A DNA stretch of 64,000 nt. Origin: Carex sylvatica. Lineage: Eukaryota; Streptophyta; Magnoliopsida; Poales; Cyperaceae. The stretch covers positions 124,001 through 188,000 of the forward strand of contig CAXKVR010000001.1 in the NCBI GenBank assembly GCA_964058845.1, read 5' to 3'. The notes below the pieces were generated by a model, which was not told the DNA's origin, searched no databases, and was given only the letters and a program-made list of their open reading frames with translations. Numbering within the stretch: position 1 is the first letter of the stretch; each line of letters starts with the position of its first letter. The translations under genes were made by a program, and so were the position numbers. Of the stretch, positions 46,743 to 57,441 are shown in pieces.

Positions 46743-47354
46743 AAATTGCAAGAGTAAATGACAATATTTTTATTGTTATTACAACAATATTTTTTTTATT
46801 TATTAACTTATCTTGCAATTGCAAGAGTAAATGACAATATTTTTATTGTTATTACAACAATATTTTTTTTATTTATTAACTTCTCTTGCAATTGCAAGAG
46901 TAAATGGCAATATTTTTATTGTTATTACAACAATATTTTATTTATTTATTAACTTCTCTTGCAATTGCAAGAGTAAATGACAATATTTTTATTGTTATTA
47001 CAACAATATTTTATTTATTTATTAACTTCTCTTGCAATTGCAAGAGTAAATGGCAATATTTTTATTGTTATTACAACAATATTTTTTTTATTTATTAACT
47101 TCTCTTGCAATTGCAAGAGTAAATGACAATATTTTTATTGTTATTACAACAATATTTTTTTTATTTATTAACTTCTCTTGCAATTGCAAGAGTAAATGAC
47201 AATATTTTTATTGTTATTACAACAATATTTTTTTTATTTATTAACTTCTCTTGCAATTGCAAGAGTAAATGACAATATTTTTATTGTTATTACAACAATA
47301 TTTTTTTTATTTATTAACTTCTCTTGCAATTGCAAGAGTAAATGACAATATTTT
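46743..47354 (+). repeat. Minisatellite, about 8 copies of a 73-bp unit
   Basis: Each unit contains the 14-bp perfect palindrome CTTGCAATTGCAAG, then AGTAAATGACAATATTTTTA and TTGTTATTACAACAATATTT. Units start near 46813, 46886, 46959, 47032, 47106, 47180, 47253 and 47327 and are almost identical. Unit iii (59125-59160) has only one short related stretch, so the array expanded in unit ii only. The plus ORFs through it are repeats, not genes. Confidence 0.9.
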
Positions 47355-48080
47355 CGCTCCTGATTACTTAGATTGATGAAGAGAGAGCTAGTATATTTGC
47401 CCATTATTAAAATGGTGAAGTTGCATCTATATATGTTTACGATATATATATTAATTATGGGTAAGTTGTGTTACTTATGATTTATATAAAAGTGAAATAA
47501 ATAAATAAAAATGATACGATCGAGTATCTTTCTTTTTCTTATTAACCATGCTCTGAGAATTAAAGTTAATGCATTTTTATAACAATTTGATTATTTGCAG
47601 TGACGTAGCTAGAATTTTCATCGAAACTGACAAAAAAAAAAAAAAAAAATCCTTCCAAACAGAGACTGTTACCCGCTATTTATAGTTATATACAACTCGT
47701 CTCCACATAACCACACAACCACAACTTACAATTTTTATTTTTTCGCTGTTTTTCATTACATCTTAAACAATGAGAAATTAAATACTGGAAGAACATAACA
47801 TAGTGACTAGGTTTACGGAAGAGTGTCAGGTTTTTGCACGGATTGTAGTACTGATGTCAAAAATCTTGAATCATAGTTCTAAAAATTAGAATCAAAATTG
47901 AAGTTGATAATGGAATCAAGATCAGATGAATCAGTAAACATTGATCAAATCAAATCGAAAACTCATATTTTCTCGAAGTTTTATATTAAAAAAATAGAAA
48001 AAATTATACAAATTTATTTAATTTGCTGAAAAATTATGTTAACTCAAGAGTACATCCAAAAATCACTAATATAATATAAT

Positions 48081-48757
48081 TAGGGGTGAAAACGGAGCGG
48101 ATAATGCTAATACCATATCCGCATCTGTCGAATAATGAGCAGATACGAATATGGATACAGATAGTAAACAGATATCAAAATTCAAAATCAAATCCGCATT
48201 AAACGGATACAGAACAGATAGTCTACGGATACGGATTCGAATACAGATATAAACCGAATAATGGTCGAATAATTAAGATAAATTAACTTTTAAGATATAA
48301 ATATTTATTAAAAAATAAAGTATAATAAGTTGGTGGGAGATGAGGATAATCTATTGATATAATATATATACAAAATAAATAAATGGTAACAAAAGATAAT
48401 GTAGTATAGTGGTTTGAAGCTAAATCACTTGACTCTTGAGATAAAGGGGCAGCAGGGTTTTGAATCCTGCCAAGAGCAAAACTATTTCTTTTAACGCTGA
48501 GAGGTGAGGGTAGCGGGTCCGACGCAGTTCAATTTCTTAGCTGGTAGCGGGTCTGTAGCACTGAGAGTCCAGATGAACCGAATATCCGATCCGTTTACCA
48601 TCCTTGACGCGTATTCATATTCGGGTGCACTTTACTGTAATTCAAAATTATCTGGATCTGTATCCACATATTATCCGATCTGTTTAATTCGGATACGGAT
48701 AGCAACCGGATTCAGAGCAGATTTGGATCGGATAATCCGGCTCTGTTTACACCCCTA
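48081..48757. mobile_element. hAT-type MITE TAGGGGTG/ACACCCCTA, copy 1
   Basis: A 677-bp element TAGGGGTGAAAACGGAGCGG .. CTGTTTACACCCCTA, with perfect 8-bp duplications AATATAAT at 48073-48080 and 48758-48765. It holds a tRNA-like stretch (48395-48480) absent from copy 2. The ORF 48504-48758 runs through repeat words and is not a gene. Confidence 0.9.
48395..48480 (+). other. tRNA-like / SINE-type Pol III box pair
   Basis: An A-box-like TAGTATAGTGG (48402-48412) and a B-box-like GGGTTTTGAATCC (48455-48467) are spaced as in a tRNA gene or SINE head. The intervening AATCACTTGACTCTTGAG resembles an anticodon arm, and GCAGGGTTTTGAATCCTGC forms a T-arm hairpin. A full cloverleaf with a matched acceptor stem is not evident, so I do not call a functional tRNA. 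Confidence 0.45.
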
Positions 48758-48977
48758 AATATAATACATTCATTTTGTCAAAAAATTATTTTCCAACTTC
48801 TATTATAGACTGCTATAATTTTATCAGCTATTAATTTTTCGGTATCATTTTTATCAAAGTAATTACTTTTCTTTTCTCCTAAATCAAGCTCCATCTCAAA
48901 TTTTCTAATATTGATCTCCGCTCAAATCTCCCCACACAAATATCCACATACATTTTTCTCTACTTTATCAGCCACAT

Positions 48978-49653
48978 TAGGGGTGTAAACGGAGCGGATT
49001 CGGAGCGGATAATGCTAATGCCATATCTATATCTATTTTTCAATGAGCGGATACGGATATGGATAGTAAACGGATATCAAAATTTAAAACTATATCCGCC
49101 TTAAACAGATACAGATACGGAGCGGATAATCAATGGATACGAAACGAATAATTATCGGATAATTAAGTTATATGGACTTTAAGATACAAAAAAATGACTT
49201 GTTGTTGTCTTGAAACAATAACTAAAACCAATTTAGCAGAAACTAAAAATATATTACATTCACAGACAAAGTCTTGAATAGAAAAGAATGGAGAATGATC
49301 GAAATGAAGATAAAAAGAAAAGAAAATTATTTTATTGTAACACCATCACCAGTAAAAAAAATATTAAATTGAAAATCATATCGTTTTATCATTTATACCA
49401 CAACCAAGACTGAAATGCTTCTATGATCAAATGAGTAAAGTTAAAGCTGATTGGGAGTAATTTCATATTAGAATAATTGTGGATATGAATACGAATATTT
49501 ACCTTTATGAAATTATCCGTATTTGTATCCGTCATTTTTTCACTATGTGTAAAAATTATCCATATTCACAATTATTCGTTTAATTCAAATTCAAATAATT
49601 TTCGGATACGAACCGAATACCAAGGGGACTATCCTTATCCGTTTACACCCCTA
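48978..49653. mobile_element. hAT-type MITE TAGGGGTG/ACACCCCTA, copy 2
   Basis: A 676-bp element TAGGGGTGTAAACGGAGCGG .. ATCCGTTTACACCCCTA with perfect 8-bp duplications AGCCACAT at 48970-48977 and 49654-49661. Same family as copy 1 but lacking the tRNA-like insert. Confidence 0.9.
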
Positions 49654-50022
49654 AGCCACATGCATCTTTATTTTAATATTCTATTTTTAAGACCCACACA
49701 AAAGTCAGTCCAAAAAACCATCTAAACAAATTGTCCCACTTTGTCATAATATCCTTCTACCTTGGCTCTGTTTACACTTTTCTCTTTGAACAATCATCTA
49801 AACAATGACTTCAACGCTAGCTGTGGAATCTGGGTTGCGAGTTTTGTTACAGAACTAGGCGATGAACCTTATCTCAGGTAAGCAACGATCCTTATCAGAA
49901 TTAGACTGCGAATCAGTCCTATATACTCACTACTCAGTACAGTTTTTCAAAATCCAGGGGTAGCCTGAATAACTGTGGCTCCGCCTCTGGTTATTTGTTG
50001 TAAAAAATTGTGGGGGCGCCAT

Positions 50023-50150
50023 TAAAGTGGGAAAAATGGCACGCCGGAGCCGGTTCCATCACGGAACGGCACGACACGACACATGACCAAAATTACGGCA
50101 TATTAATCACGGCACGACACGACCCAGCACGGCACATTTTTTTCACACTA
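50023..50150. mobile_element. 128-bp hAT-type MITE rich in GGCACGACAC
   Basis: The element begins TAAAGTGGGAAAAATGGC and ends GCACATTTTTTTCACACTA, with perfect 8-bp duplications GGCGCCAT at 50015-50022 and 50151-50158. The empty site is present in unit i at about 3524. Confidence 0.9.
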
Positions 50151-50159
50151 GGCGCCATG

Positions 50160-51229
50160 AGCTTAGATAAGGAAAATTCTTAATTAGTTGCAGCTTGACA
50201 CATGCATGTACACAGAAATATTAAATTAAAAAATGTCAGATTTCTTGTGGCGTAATTTGATGTGTCATATCATGTGGTATGTCACTGAGAGACTGAAATA
50301 ATATGTATTGTAGTCCAATTTGGACCATGCATGCATGTACTACCTTTTCATTTATTTGTTAAGTCTGGTTTTCGAATTAATTGTTTATTTTTGCTTTTGT
50401 GATGGATCTAGATTAACAACAATTAATATATAGCTACATGCAAACAGCAGAATAGTAGGTTTGGAATATTGACAAATTAGATAATTGAATGATCATGATG
50501 AGATAAGAATTATTATTCTAAGTGCCTTTGTTGGAGATTGGGACGGTGACATTAGTTCAGAGAATGTTTGGCATTAGATACATCTAGAAATTTTCATAAT
50601 AACAGTTTGACAAAATTTGCTGCTCATTCCATAGATTTTAATAACTGTGACCTGGCTGTCAATATGTCTGTAAAAAAAAAATTTACTAATTTTTTTTTCA
50701 CACACATAGTGTTTTGACAATTCAAATAGGATCCCAACTAAAGTCTATTTTTATTCCGCCTGATATATAGCCGAATATGTCCGTAGAAATTATTTGAATT
50801 TACATGTTTTGATGAATTTGATTGTCATGTTATTTATATCATAACAACATGTCTCTCAATTTACTTTTTTTTTTATAATTTTATTACATTTAAAAAAAAT
50901 ATTGTCAAGTGATTCGTCCTGATCCTTTTTTTTTTTTATCTTCACTCGAAGTTTAATTAAATAAGTTTGAATCTAACTCATTTCAAACAATATTACAAAA
51001 TTGAACAATAAATCTAGCAGAAATAGTGAGAGAACTTTGTGATCTTTAATTAAAAATGACGTTGAACAAGAAATGTTGCCAAAATTAACACGAAACCTTT
51101 TACTTTAGAAAAAAAATACCATTTAATTAAAATTGTTTCGTACGTCTAAAAACTCAAATCATTATAATAAAATCAATTTTGTGATCAGGACAATTATCTC
51201 AAACTATTATAGTTGTCATTCCATACATG
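50160..51229. other. Non-coding 3' part of unit ii
   Basis: No gene is seen. It is repeated with high similarity at 61240-62240 (unit iii) and, for its first 460 bp, at 3530-3990 (unit i). Confidence 0.6.
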
Positions 51230-51545
51230 CATGGTAACAAATGAATTATTCGGATTCGGTTTAGCGAGATCAAAAATTCGTGATTCAGGAATGATTCGAA
51301 ATTATCCAGACCAGAGGTCTCAGTCCTACAAAAGAGCAAAACAAAAAAACAAAAAAAAATATTTTGGAAAAAATTCGGAAAAAATAGCAAATAATTCATA
51401 AAATTTGAAATTTTTTTGTAAAATTTGCAAATTATTCGGATTTAATTCGGTCAAAGTTCGGTCAACCGAGTAATTCGGCATTCGGTTCGGCATTACCAAA
51501 AAAAAAATTATTCAGGTTTAATTCGCGAATAATTTATGAATCTTA
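51230..51545. mobile_element. hAT-type MITE, inverted copy at end of unit ii
   Basis: Reverse orientation of the family at 17-348: CATGGTAACAAATGAATTAT .. TTCGCGAATAATTTATG. The right terminus has decayed. The equivalent copy at 62248-62541 is in the same place in unit iii, so the insertion predates that duplication. Confidence 0.65.
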
Positions 51546-51778
51546 ATGATATATATATTGCCAACAAGTGAAAATCTAAAGTTCGATCCAAATGATTAAA
51601 ATATATTTGAAATCCATTTTGCATTGGAATAATACTCGCATCATATGAAGATTGCTGGTATATATTATAAGCTGAAAGATTTTAATTAATTATGTATAGA
51701 ATACAAAACCATACTCATTAACTTTGAATTAGTGTACCAAAAATAAATATTAACATTGTCGGTATCTCGTTTTATCAG

Positions 51779-52070
51779 GTTCAAAGCATCGCTGAAGACA
51801 AATCGGTAAGAAAACCGACTTTTGTCATCCTACACAGATAACAGCATTTCTGGCCCAATAACCTCCGTCCATTAACCCAAAAGGGCCTGAGGCCCAATGT
51901 AGAGAAAGCCTGCCGTGAAATTCAAAATTAAGGAATTTCAAACCGTTATTGTGAGACAAATGGTGAGGTCTTTGACCAAGGATCCGGATTTCCTGGCTGC
52001 GCTAGCGATTTGCAATATCCGGCAAAAATTTTGACAATTTGCAAGATGTAGGTTTTGGTCAATGAGTTAA
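51779..52070 (+). pseudogene. Dead last exon of a group IIa WRKY gene (unit iii)
   Basis: After the acceptor TTTATCAG it begins VQSIAEDKSVR. Later it has GLRPNVEKACREIQN and, after a frame change, FQTVIVRQMVRSLTKDPDFL and AALAI, then a further shift. It is a paralogue of 812-1090 and 44159-44429. The zinc-finger end is degenerate in all three. Confidence 0.8.
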
Positions 52071-52099
52071 TTTTGTTACTAAGAGCATGTACATCCCAG

Positions 52100-52578
52100 T
52101 ATGGGTGGCAAAAAAAACTCGTAGCTCGTGGCTCGATCGTGACTTGTATCTGACTCGTTCATTAACAGCTTGCTAGTTATTGGACTGAGCTATATATTAA
52201 CGAGCCAGCTCGCCACTAGTTCGGTCCATAATTAATAAATTCAAGCTGGGGCCAAGCTTGTTCTCCAGTTCGTGAGCTAGCTCGGCTATGAATCAATTTG
52301 TGAATTTGTATGAATTTGTGTGCATTTTATATTGTCTAGTTCGGTTCAACTCAATTCAAAAAGTTTGTAGAATTTATTTTCTTCTTAAAACAAGATACAG
52401 TTAGACCCAGCGAGCCAGCTCGTCAGCTTGCGAGCTAGCTCGGGTTGGCTTGTCATGAGTTCAAGCTAAGATTTTAGCTCGAATGCCCTAGGTCTAGCTC
52501 ACTTTGCTGTAGCTCGGTCCAGAATTAACAAGCTAAGCCAGAGTCTAGCTCGAACCGAGCAGCTCGTTGACACCCCTA
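52100..52578. mobile_element. GAGCT-rich hAT-type MITE
   Basis: A 479-bp element TATGGGTGGCAAAAAAAACTC .. GCTCGTTGACACCCCTA, with terminal repeats TATGGGTGGCAA and TAGGGGTGTCAA. Duplications CATCCCAG lie at 52092-52099 and 52579-52586. The interior is composed of AGCTCG/GAGCTAGC words. It is non-coding. Confidence 0.85.
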
Positions 52579-52679
52579 CATCCCAGCAACTCGAATAATT
52601 AAGTTTCTAAATAACTGTTAACTACATTTAAAAAATTATGATCTCTAAAGTTTCTAACTTTTACATCTATAAAATTAAG

Positions 52680-52869
52680 TGTTAAATAGATGTAAGAAAA
52701 TAATTTTATTATTGCAATCTTAATTTGATCTTTACATGTATCACTATTTATAGAAGAGTTCAAAAACTAGCCATTACAACTGCCAACTACATATTAACTA
52801 CAACTATTAACTTATGTCTCATAATTTATTTTTTAATTACTAGTCATTAGCTAGTTGCTATTTTCAACA
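52680..52869 (-). repeat. 3' LTR of the copia element
   Basis: 190 bp, TGTTAAATAG .. GCTATTTTCAACA on the plus strand. It is shorter than the 5' LTR (204 bp) and differs at several sites. Confidence 0.9.
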
Positions 52870-54100
52870 CTCCCCCTCAAGCTAGAAATATAAATATTGT
52901 ACAATCCTAGCCTGCTTGTAATTTTTTCAAATGGACCCGGATCCAAGCCTTTAGTGAAAACATTCGCGAGTTGATCTTCACTTTTTATGTATGGTGTTTC
53001 AATTTCTTTTGCTTGAACATTTTCTCTAACAAAGTGGCAATCTACTTCTATATACTTTGTGCGTTCATGAAGCACGGGATTAGAAGCTATGTGTCGTGCC
53101 CAATTGCTGTCGCAATACATTTTCATTGGAGCTTTGAGTTCTAAATCTCATGTCTAATAGGAGTTGTTTGATCCAAGTTAATTCGTTTGCAGTTGATGTC
53201 ATGGCACGATATTCGGCTTTAGCGCTTGATCGTGCTACAATATTTTATTTCTTACTTTTTCATGTGACTAGATTTTCGCCTACAAATGTGCAAAAATTGG
53301 TTGTCGATTTTCTATCGAAGCTTTCGGCCCAATCTGCATCGGAATAGCCACATATATTATTAGAATTATTATTTTTCATCCAAATATCTTTGCCGGAATT
53401 ATTTTTTAAAAATCTCAAAATTTTATTTATGGCTTATAAATATTATGTTCTTGGTGAGTGCATGAATTTACTAATTTGACTTACAAAAAAAGAAATATCC
53501 GGACGTGTAACCGTTAGGTATATCAATTTTCCTATAAGTCATTGGAATTGATTTATGTCTTTTAAGGGTTCACCATCTTCACTATTTAATTTGTATTTGT
53601 TGTCAATTGGGGTAGAGGCCGGTTTACATTCTAATTTACCGGTTTCTTTTAACAAATCAAGTGTATATTTTCTTTGACAAATAAAAAGTCCTTTATCCGA
53701 AGTGGCTAGCTCTATTCCTAAAAAATATTTAAGGTATCCTAAATCTTTTATGTCAATTTTTTTTTTGAGTTGTTTCTTAATGTTTTGAATTTGCTCGAAA
53801 TTATTTTCGGTAATTATGATGTCATCTACATATACTAAAATAAGAGTAGTATTGAAATCGTCACATTTTGTAAATAAAGAATGATCGGCATTACTGATTT
53901 TAAAATTGCAAGAAAATAAATAAGAGCTAAGCTTGCCATACCATGTTCGTGGAGATTGCTTCAATTCATAAATTATTGATTTATTAAGCCTACAAGCCAA
54001 GTTAGAATTTGTTTCTAATTTATGACCGGGTGATAATGTCATATACACCTCTTCTTCAAATGTTCTTTGAAGGAATGCATTTTTAACATCCATTTAGTAG
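52870..54100 (-). pseudogene. Copia reverse transcriptase and RNase H, broken
   Basis: 54093-53539 encodes the reverse transcriptase core: MDVKNAFLQRTFEEEVYM, the YVDDIIIT catalytic box and LGYLKYFLGIELA. RNase H remnants follow at 53350-53150 (out of frame) and at 53126-52851 ([36 protein letters not shown]). At least two frame breaks separate them. Confidence 0.9.
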
Positions 54101-55022
54101 AGGTCCCAACCATTGTTCACGATAATAGAAAATAAAATCATTACGGTATTTATTTTTGCAACCGGTGCAAAGGTTTCGTTATAGTCTATACCATAGGTTT
54201 GAGTAAATTCTTTAGCTGCAAGTCTTGCTTTATACCTTTCTATGGTTCCATCACTATTGTATTTGATTTTATACAGTCATTTATAACCAACCTGTTTTTT
54301 TATTTTTTGGTAGGAAAATAATTTTCCAAATTTTATTTTGCTCTAAGACTTTTAATTCCTTATCTATAGCCTTACACCATATTGGACTTTTAATTACTTC
54401 TTGTTAATTTTTTAGTTCTAATATTTTTTCAATACTAGTGAGTAATGTATGGTACTCGGTTGAGATGTTGTCATATGAAATAAAATTTTCAATTGGGTAT
54501 TGCACCGAATATGTCATATAAACTCTAAGTCTAGTTTATGGTTGTCGTTCTCTAGATGATATTTTTCTAATCGGTAAATTTTCTTCCGTTTCATTTTTAT
54601 TTATGTCATTATTAGTTTCATTTTCTTGATTATTTTTAACTTGATGATTATTTTTAGGAATAAAACTCAAATCATCTAAGTAAGGCAAAACTATATTGTC
54701 ATTTTGATTATTTAAATATGGTTGATGAAGTATTTCTTTTTGTTTGAAATATGGTTCATTTTCAAAAAAAAAAATATTTCTAGAAATATATAATTTCTTA
54801 TTAATTGGATCATAGCATTTATAGCATTTTTATAATATGAATATCCTAGGAAATAGTTTTTTGTGATACAAAATCAAGCTTGTCATTTCTTTTGATATAT
54901 ATAAAACTTGTACAACCAAATACTCTCATATGGTCATAAGTGGTTTTTTGTTAATAAATAATTTCTAATGGACTTTTGTTTTCTAAATTAACACTAGGTA
55001 ATCTATTGATTAAATGGGTGGT

Positions 55023-55856
55023 TCAAAGTACGACATTCGACCAATAAATTTTAGGAACATTATTTTGATATAATAAAGATCGTGTCATTTCTAATAAATG
55101 TCTATTTTTCCTTTCCGATACACCATTTTGTTCAGGAGTATTTATACAAGTTGTTTGATATATAATACATTTTTCTCTTAAGAGACTTGAAAATTTTCTA
55201 TTTATAAATTCAGTTCCATTATCTGATCTAAAGATTTTTAATTTTGCATTAAATTGTGTTTCTATGAGACATAAAAATTCATAAAAATAATCAAATACTT
55301 CATCTTTAGATTTAAGTAAATATAACCAAGTTGCTTTTGTAAAATCATCAATAAATAAAAGAAAATATTTTGAACACATTATATGACTCTATTGGAGCCG
55401 GTCCCTATACATCGGAATGTACTAAATCAAAAGGAGCTTTACTTTTGCTGGTAGAAAGAGAAAAATGAAGGTTTCTTTGTTTTGCTACTTGCAAATTTCA
55501 CAATTAGTACAATTAAAAATTTTAAAATCTAAAATACTATTTAAAATTTTGTAGGAATGATGTCCAATCCTCTTATGCCAAAGATCAGAATTAACGACTT
55601 TTGCGAAAGCACATAAATTTAATTTGGAGTTCAAAAGATAATGTCTATTTTCTAGAAATCCTTCACTAATTTTGACCACGGTTTTCCGGTCCTGAAATAC
55701 AACGTTTTTACAAGAAAATATTGCATTAAAATTTAATTCTTGTGTTAATTTATTTACAAAAAATAAATTTACAAGAAATATTTCTAAATATAAAATATTT
55801 TTAATTTGTTTATTGCATAGATTAATTTCTCCTACGCCATTTATTTTTGTCTTCAT
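55023..55856 (-). pseudogene. Copia integrase, broken
   Basis: 55856-55485 has the pre-integrase motif LWHKRIGHHSYKIL and CTNCEICK of the zinc-binding part. 55379-55023 has the catalytic core (FLLFIDDFTKATWLYLLKSK, FRSDNGTEFIN, TPEQNGVSERKNRHLLEMTR), with the DD35E Asp and Glu visible. A frame break separates the two parts. The stretch 54100-55020 is a further decayed linker before reverse transcriptase. Confidence 0.9.
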
Positions 55857-55889
55857 TCCATTTTCAACAAATACAAATTATTATCATTA

Positions 55890-57160
55890 GTCGGGTTGAG
55901 ATTTGACAGTAGTTGTTTATTCCCAAACATATGATATGTTGCACCACTATCTATAATAATTTGATTAAAAAAGAAATTTTCTGAGTTAGAAACAATACCA
56001 CATATGCTAGGAGTCTTCTAGTTGTTCATCATTGCACAAAACTGTTGAAAATAGTGCTGCATTTGATCTCCAGGCCTTGACCCGCTTGAAAATGACCCAT
56101 TTGTGCCAAAATCAGCCTCTGACCCGTTCCAGGATGACCCGTTCCAGAGTGACTCGCCAGCACCTGGAATGGAGATTGGGGGTCTCCTTGTTGGATCCGC
56201 CAGGGTGATAATTGGATCCATTAGTAGTTTGGCTAGTGTTTTTGGGTCCAAATCCATTTCCAGACAAACCCACTAGCCATTAAACTCTTTCTCTTCAAAA
56301 AAAGCAACAAAACTTTTGTTTTTTTCACTGTTTTTTTCAAAATTTTGATTTTGATCATTTCCTTTCCAACATCTATCTTGAGTGTGGCCATCTTTTTTAC
56401 AATTGTTACATTTTTCATTTTTTGATTGATTTGGACGATTTTGAAAGCTAGGGTTTTGATTAAAATTGGAATTTTTTACAGCTAGACCATGGGTCTCGTG
56501 TCCCTCATGGCTTATAATCTGATCATTCATGGCAATTCTCCTACTTTCCTCTTGTTGAATTAAACTTTTAATTTGAGAATAAGAGGGAAGTGATACCGTG
56601 GTCATGATTTGAGATCTTACGGCTTCATAACTTGGGTTTAGACCCGCGAGGTACTGAAAAATATCATCCTCCTCAGCCCGTCTCTAAAGTGTGGCCAAAT
56701 CTGTTGTAATCGGCCAATAAGATTGAAGCTCATGTGTTTTTTCTTAAGGGCACTAAAGTACTCAGTGTGACTTCTTGACCCTTGTTTTTTTTGTTGAATT
56801 TTTTGCATAAGTTGATAAATGTGAAAAAAATTATTTTGTTGACCATACATACTTTTTACTGCTTTCCATAGTTCATGTGCCGTTTCGGCTAATGTGAAGA
56901 GTTCGGATACAGCCGGTTCCATGGAGTTGAATAGTAAGGTGACAATTCTGTCATTCGTAGTTCTCCATTTTTTGTTGCCACTGTTTCTTCGGGTGTTAAC
57001 TTGCTTGTATTTGTAATTTCTGGTTTCTTTTCTTAACCCGTAATGAATTCTAACATTTCTCGACCACTCAGGGCCCTGGATGTTGCCCTTGCCCATGACA
57101 CATAATTTTTTCCATTGAACAAGTTATTTGTTAGCTTCGAGAAGTTCGCTGCTTCTTGAG
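55890..57160 (-). pseudogene. Copia gag and protease, broken
   Basis: 57096-56638 and 56605-56273 are gag pieces. The second ends with a zinc knuckle, CNNCKKDGHTQDRCW. A frameshift leads to 56257-56018. The protease signature IDSGATYHMFGN is seen at about 55960-55915. Coding is interrupted several times. Confidence 0.85.
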
Positions 57161-57218
57161 CCATTTTCTTTTTGCTGAAATTTGTCGCGCTTTTTTGATT
57201 TTTTGATCACAGAGTCTT

Positions 57219-57230
57219 TTGCTCTGATAC
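57219..57230 (-). other. Primer-binding site (tRNA-iMet)
   Basis: TGGTATCAGAGC on the minus strand, two bases inside the 5' LTR, complementary to the 3' end of plant initiator tRNA-Met as in most copia elements. Confidence 0.9.
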
Positions 57231-57232
57231 CA

Positions 57233-57436
57233 TGTTAAAATTTGTAAGAGAGAATAGATGTAACAAAATAATTTTATTATTGCAATCTTAATTTGAGTTT
57301 TACATGTATCCTTATTTATAGAAGAGTTCAAAAACTAGCCATTACAACTACCAATTACCTATTAATTTATGTCTCCTAATTTATTTTTTAATTACAAGTC
57401 TCTAAACTAGCCGTTAGCTAGTTACTATTTTCAACA
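57233..57436 (-). repeat. 5' LTR of the copia element
   Basis: 204 bp, TGTTAAAATTTGTAAG .. TACTATTTTCAACA on the plus strand. It has the extra GTCTCTAAACTAGCC segment missing from the 3' LTR. Confidence 0.9.
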
Positions 57437-57441
57437 TTAAG

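Larger units (their letters stand above)
47598..49989. mobile_element. hAT element, 2.4 kb, non-autonomous
   Basis: The element begins CAGTGACGTAGCTAGAA and ends GTGGCTCCGCCTCTG, the classic plant hAT end type CAGNGGCGGAGCCA. Flanks are ATTATTTG (47590-47597) and GTTATTTG (49990-49997), an 8-bp duplication with one change. The empty site is intact in unit i (about 3495-3510). It carries no transposase ORF. Two MITEs have inserted in it. Confidence 0.85.
52680..57436 (-). mobile_element. Ty1/copia LTR retrotransposon, full length but decayed
   Basis: LTRs at 52680-52869 and 57233-57436 both run TGTTAAA .. TTTTCAACA on the plus strand. The target duplication TTAAG is at 52675-52679 and 57437-57441. 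On the minus strand the 5' LTR is followed by the tRNA-iMet primer site TGGTATCAGAGC (57219-57230), and the 3' LTR is preceded by the purine tract TTGAGGGGGAG (52869-52879). Domain order is gag, protease, integrase, reverse transcriptase, RNase H, as in copia. Many stops and frameshifts, a 14-bp LTR length difference and sequence differences between LTRs mean an old, inactive copy. Confidence 0.95.

Noticed and set aside
46508..47098. ORFs with repeated IFIVITTIFFLFIN segments
   Set aside because: They are translations of the 73-bp minisatellite and not a membrane protein gene.
46743..47354. Repeat array considered as CRISPR
   Set aside because: Units are contiguous and identical with no unique spacers, and the DNA is plant nuclear.
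48395..48480. Functional tRNA gene
   Set aside because: A and B boxes are present, but no paired acceptor stem was seen. Kept only as a tRNA-like element.
48504..48758. 84-aa ORF in the MITE
   Set aside because: It consists of translated ATCCG/GGATAC repeat words of the MITE.
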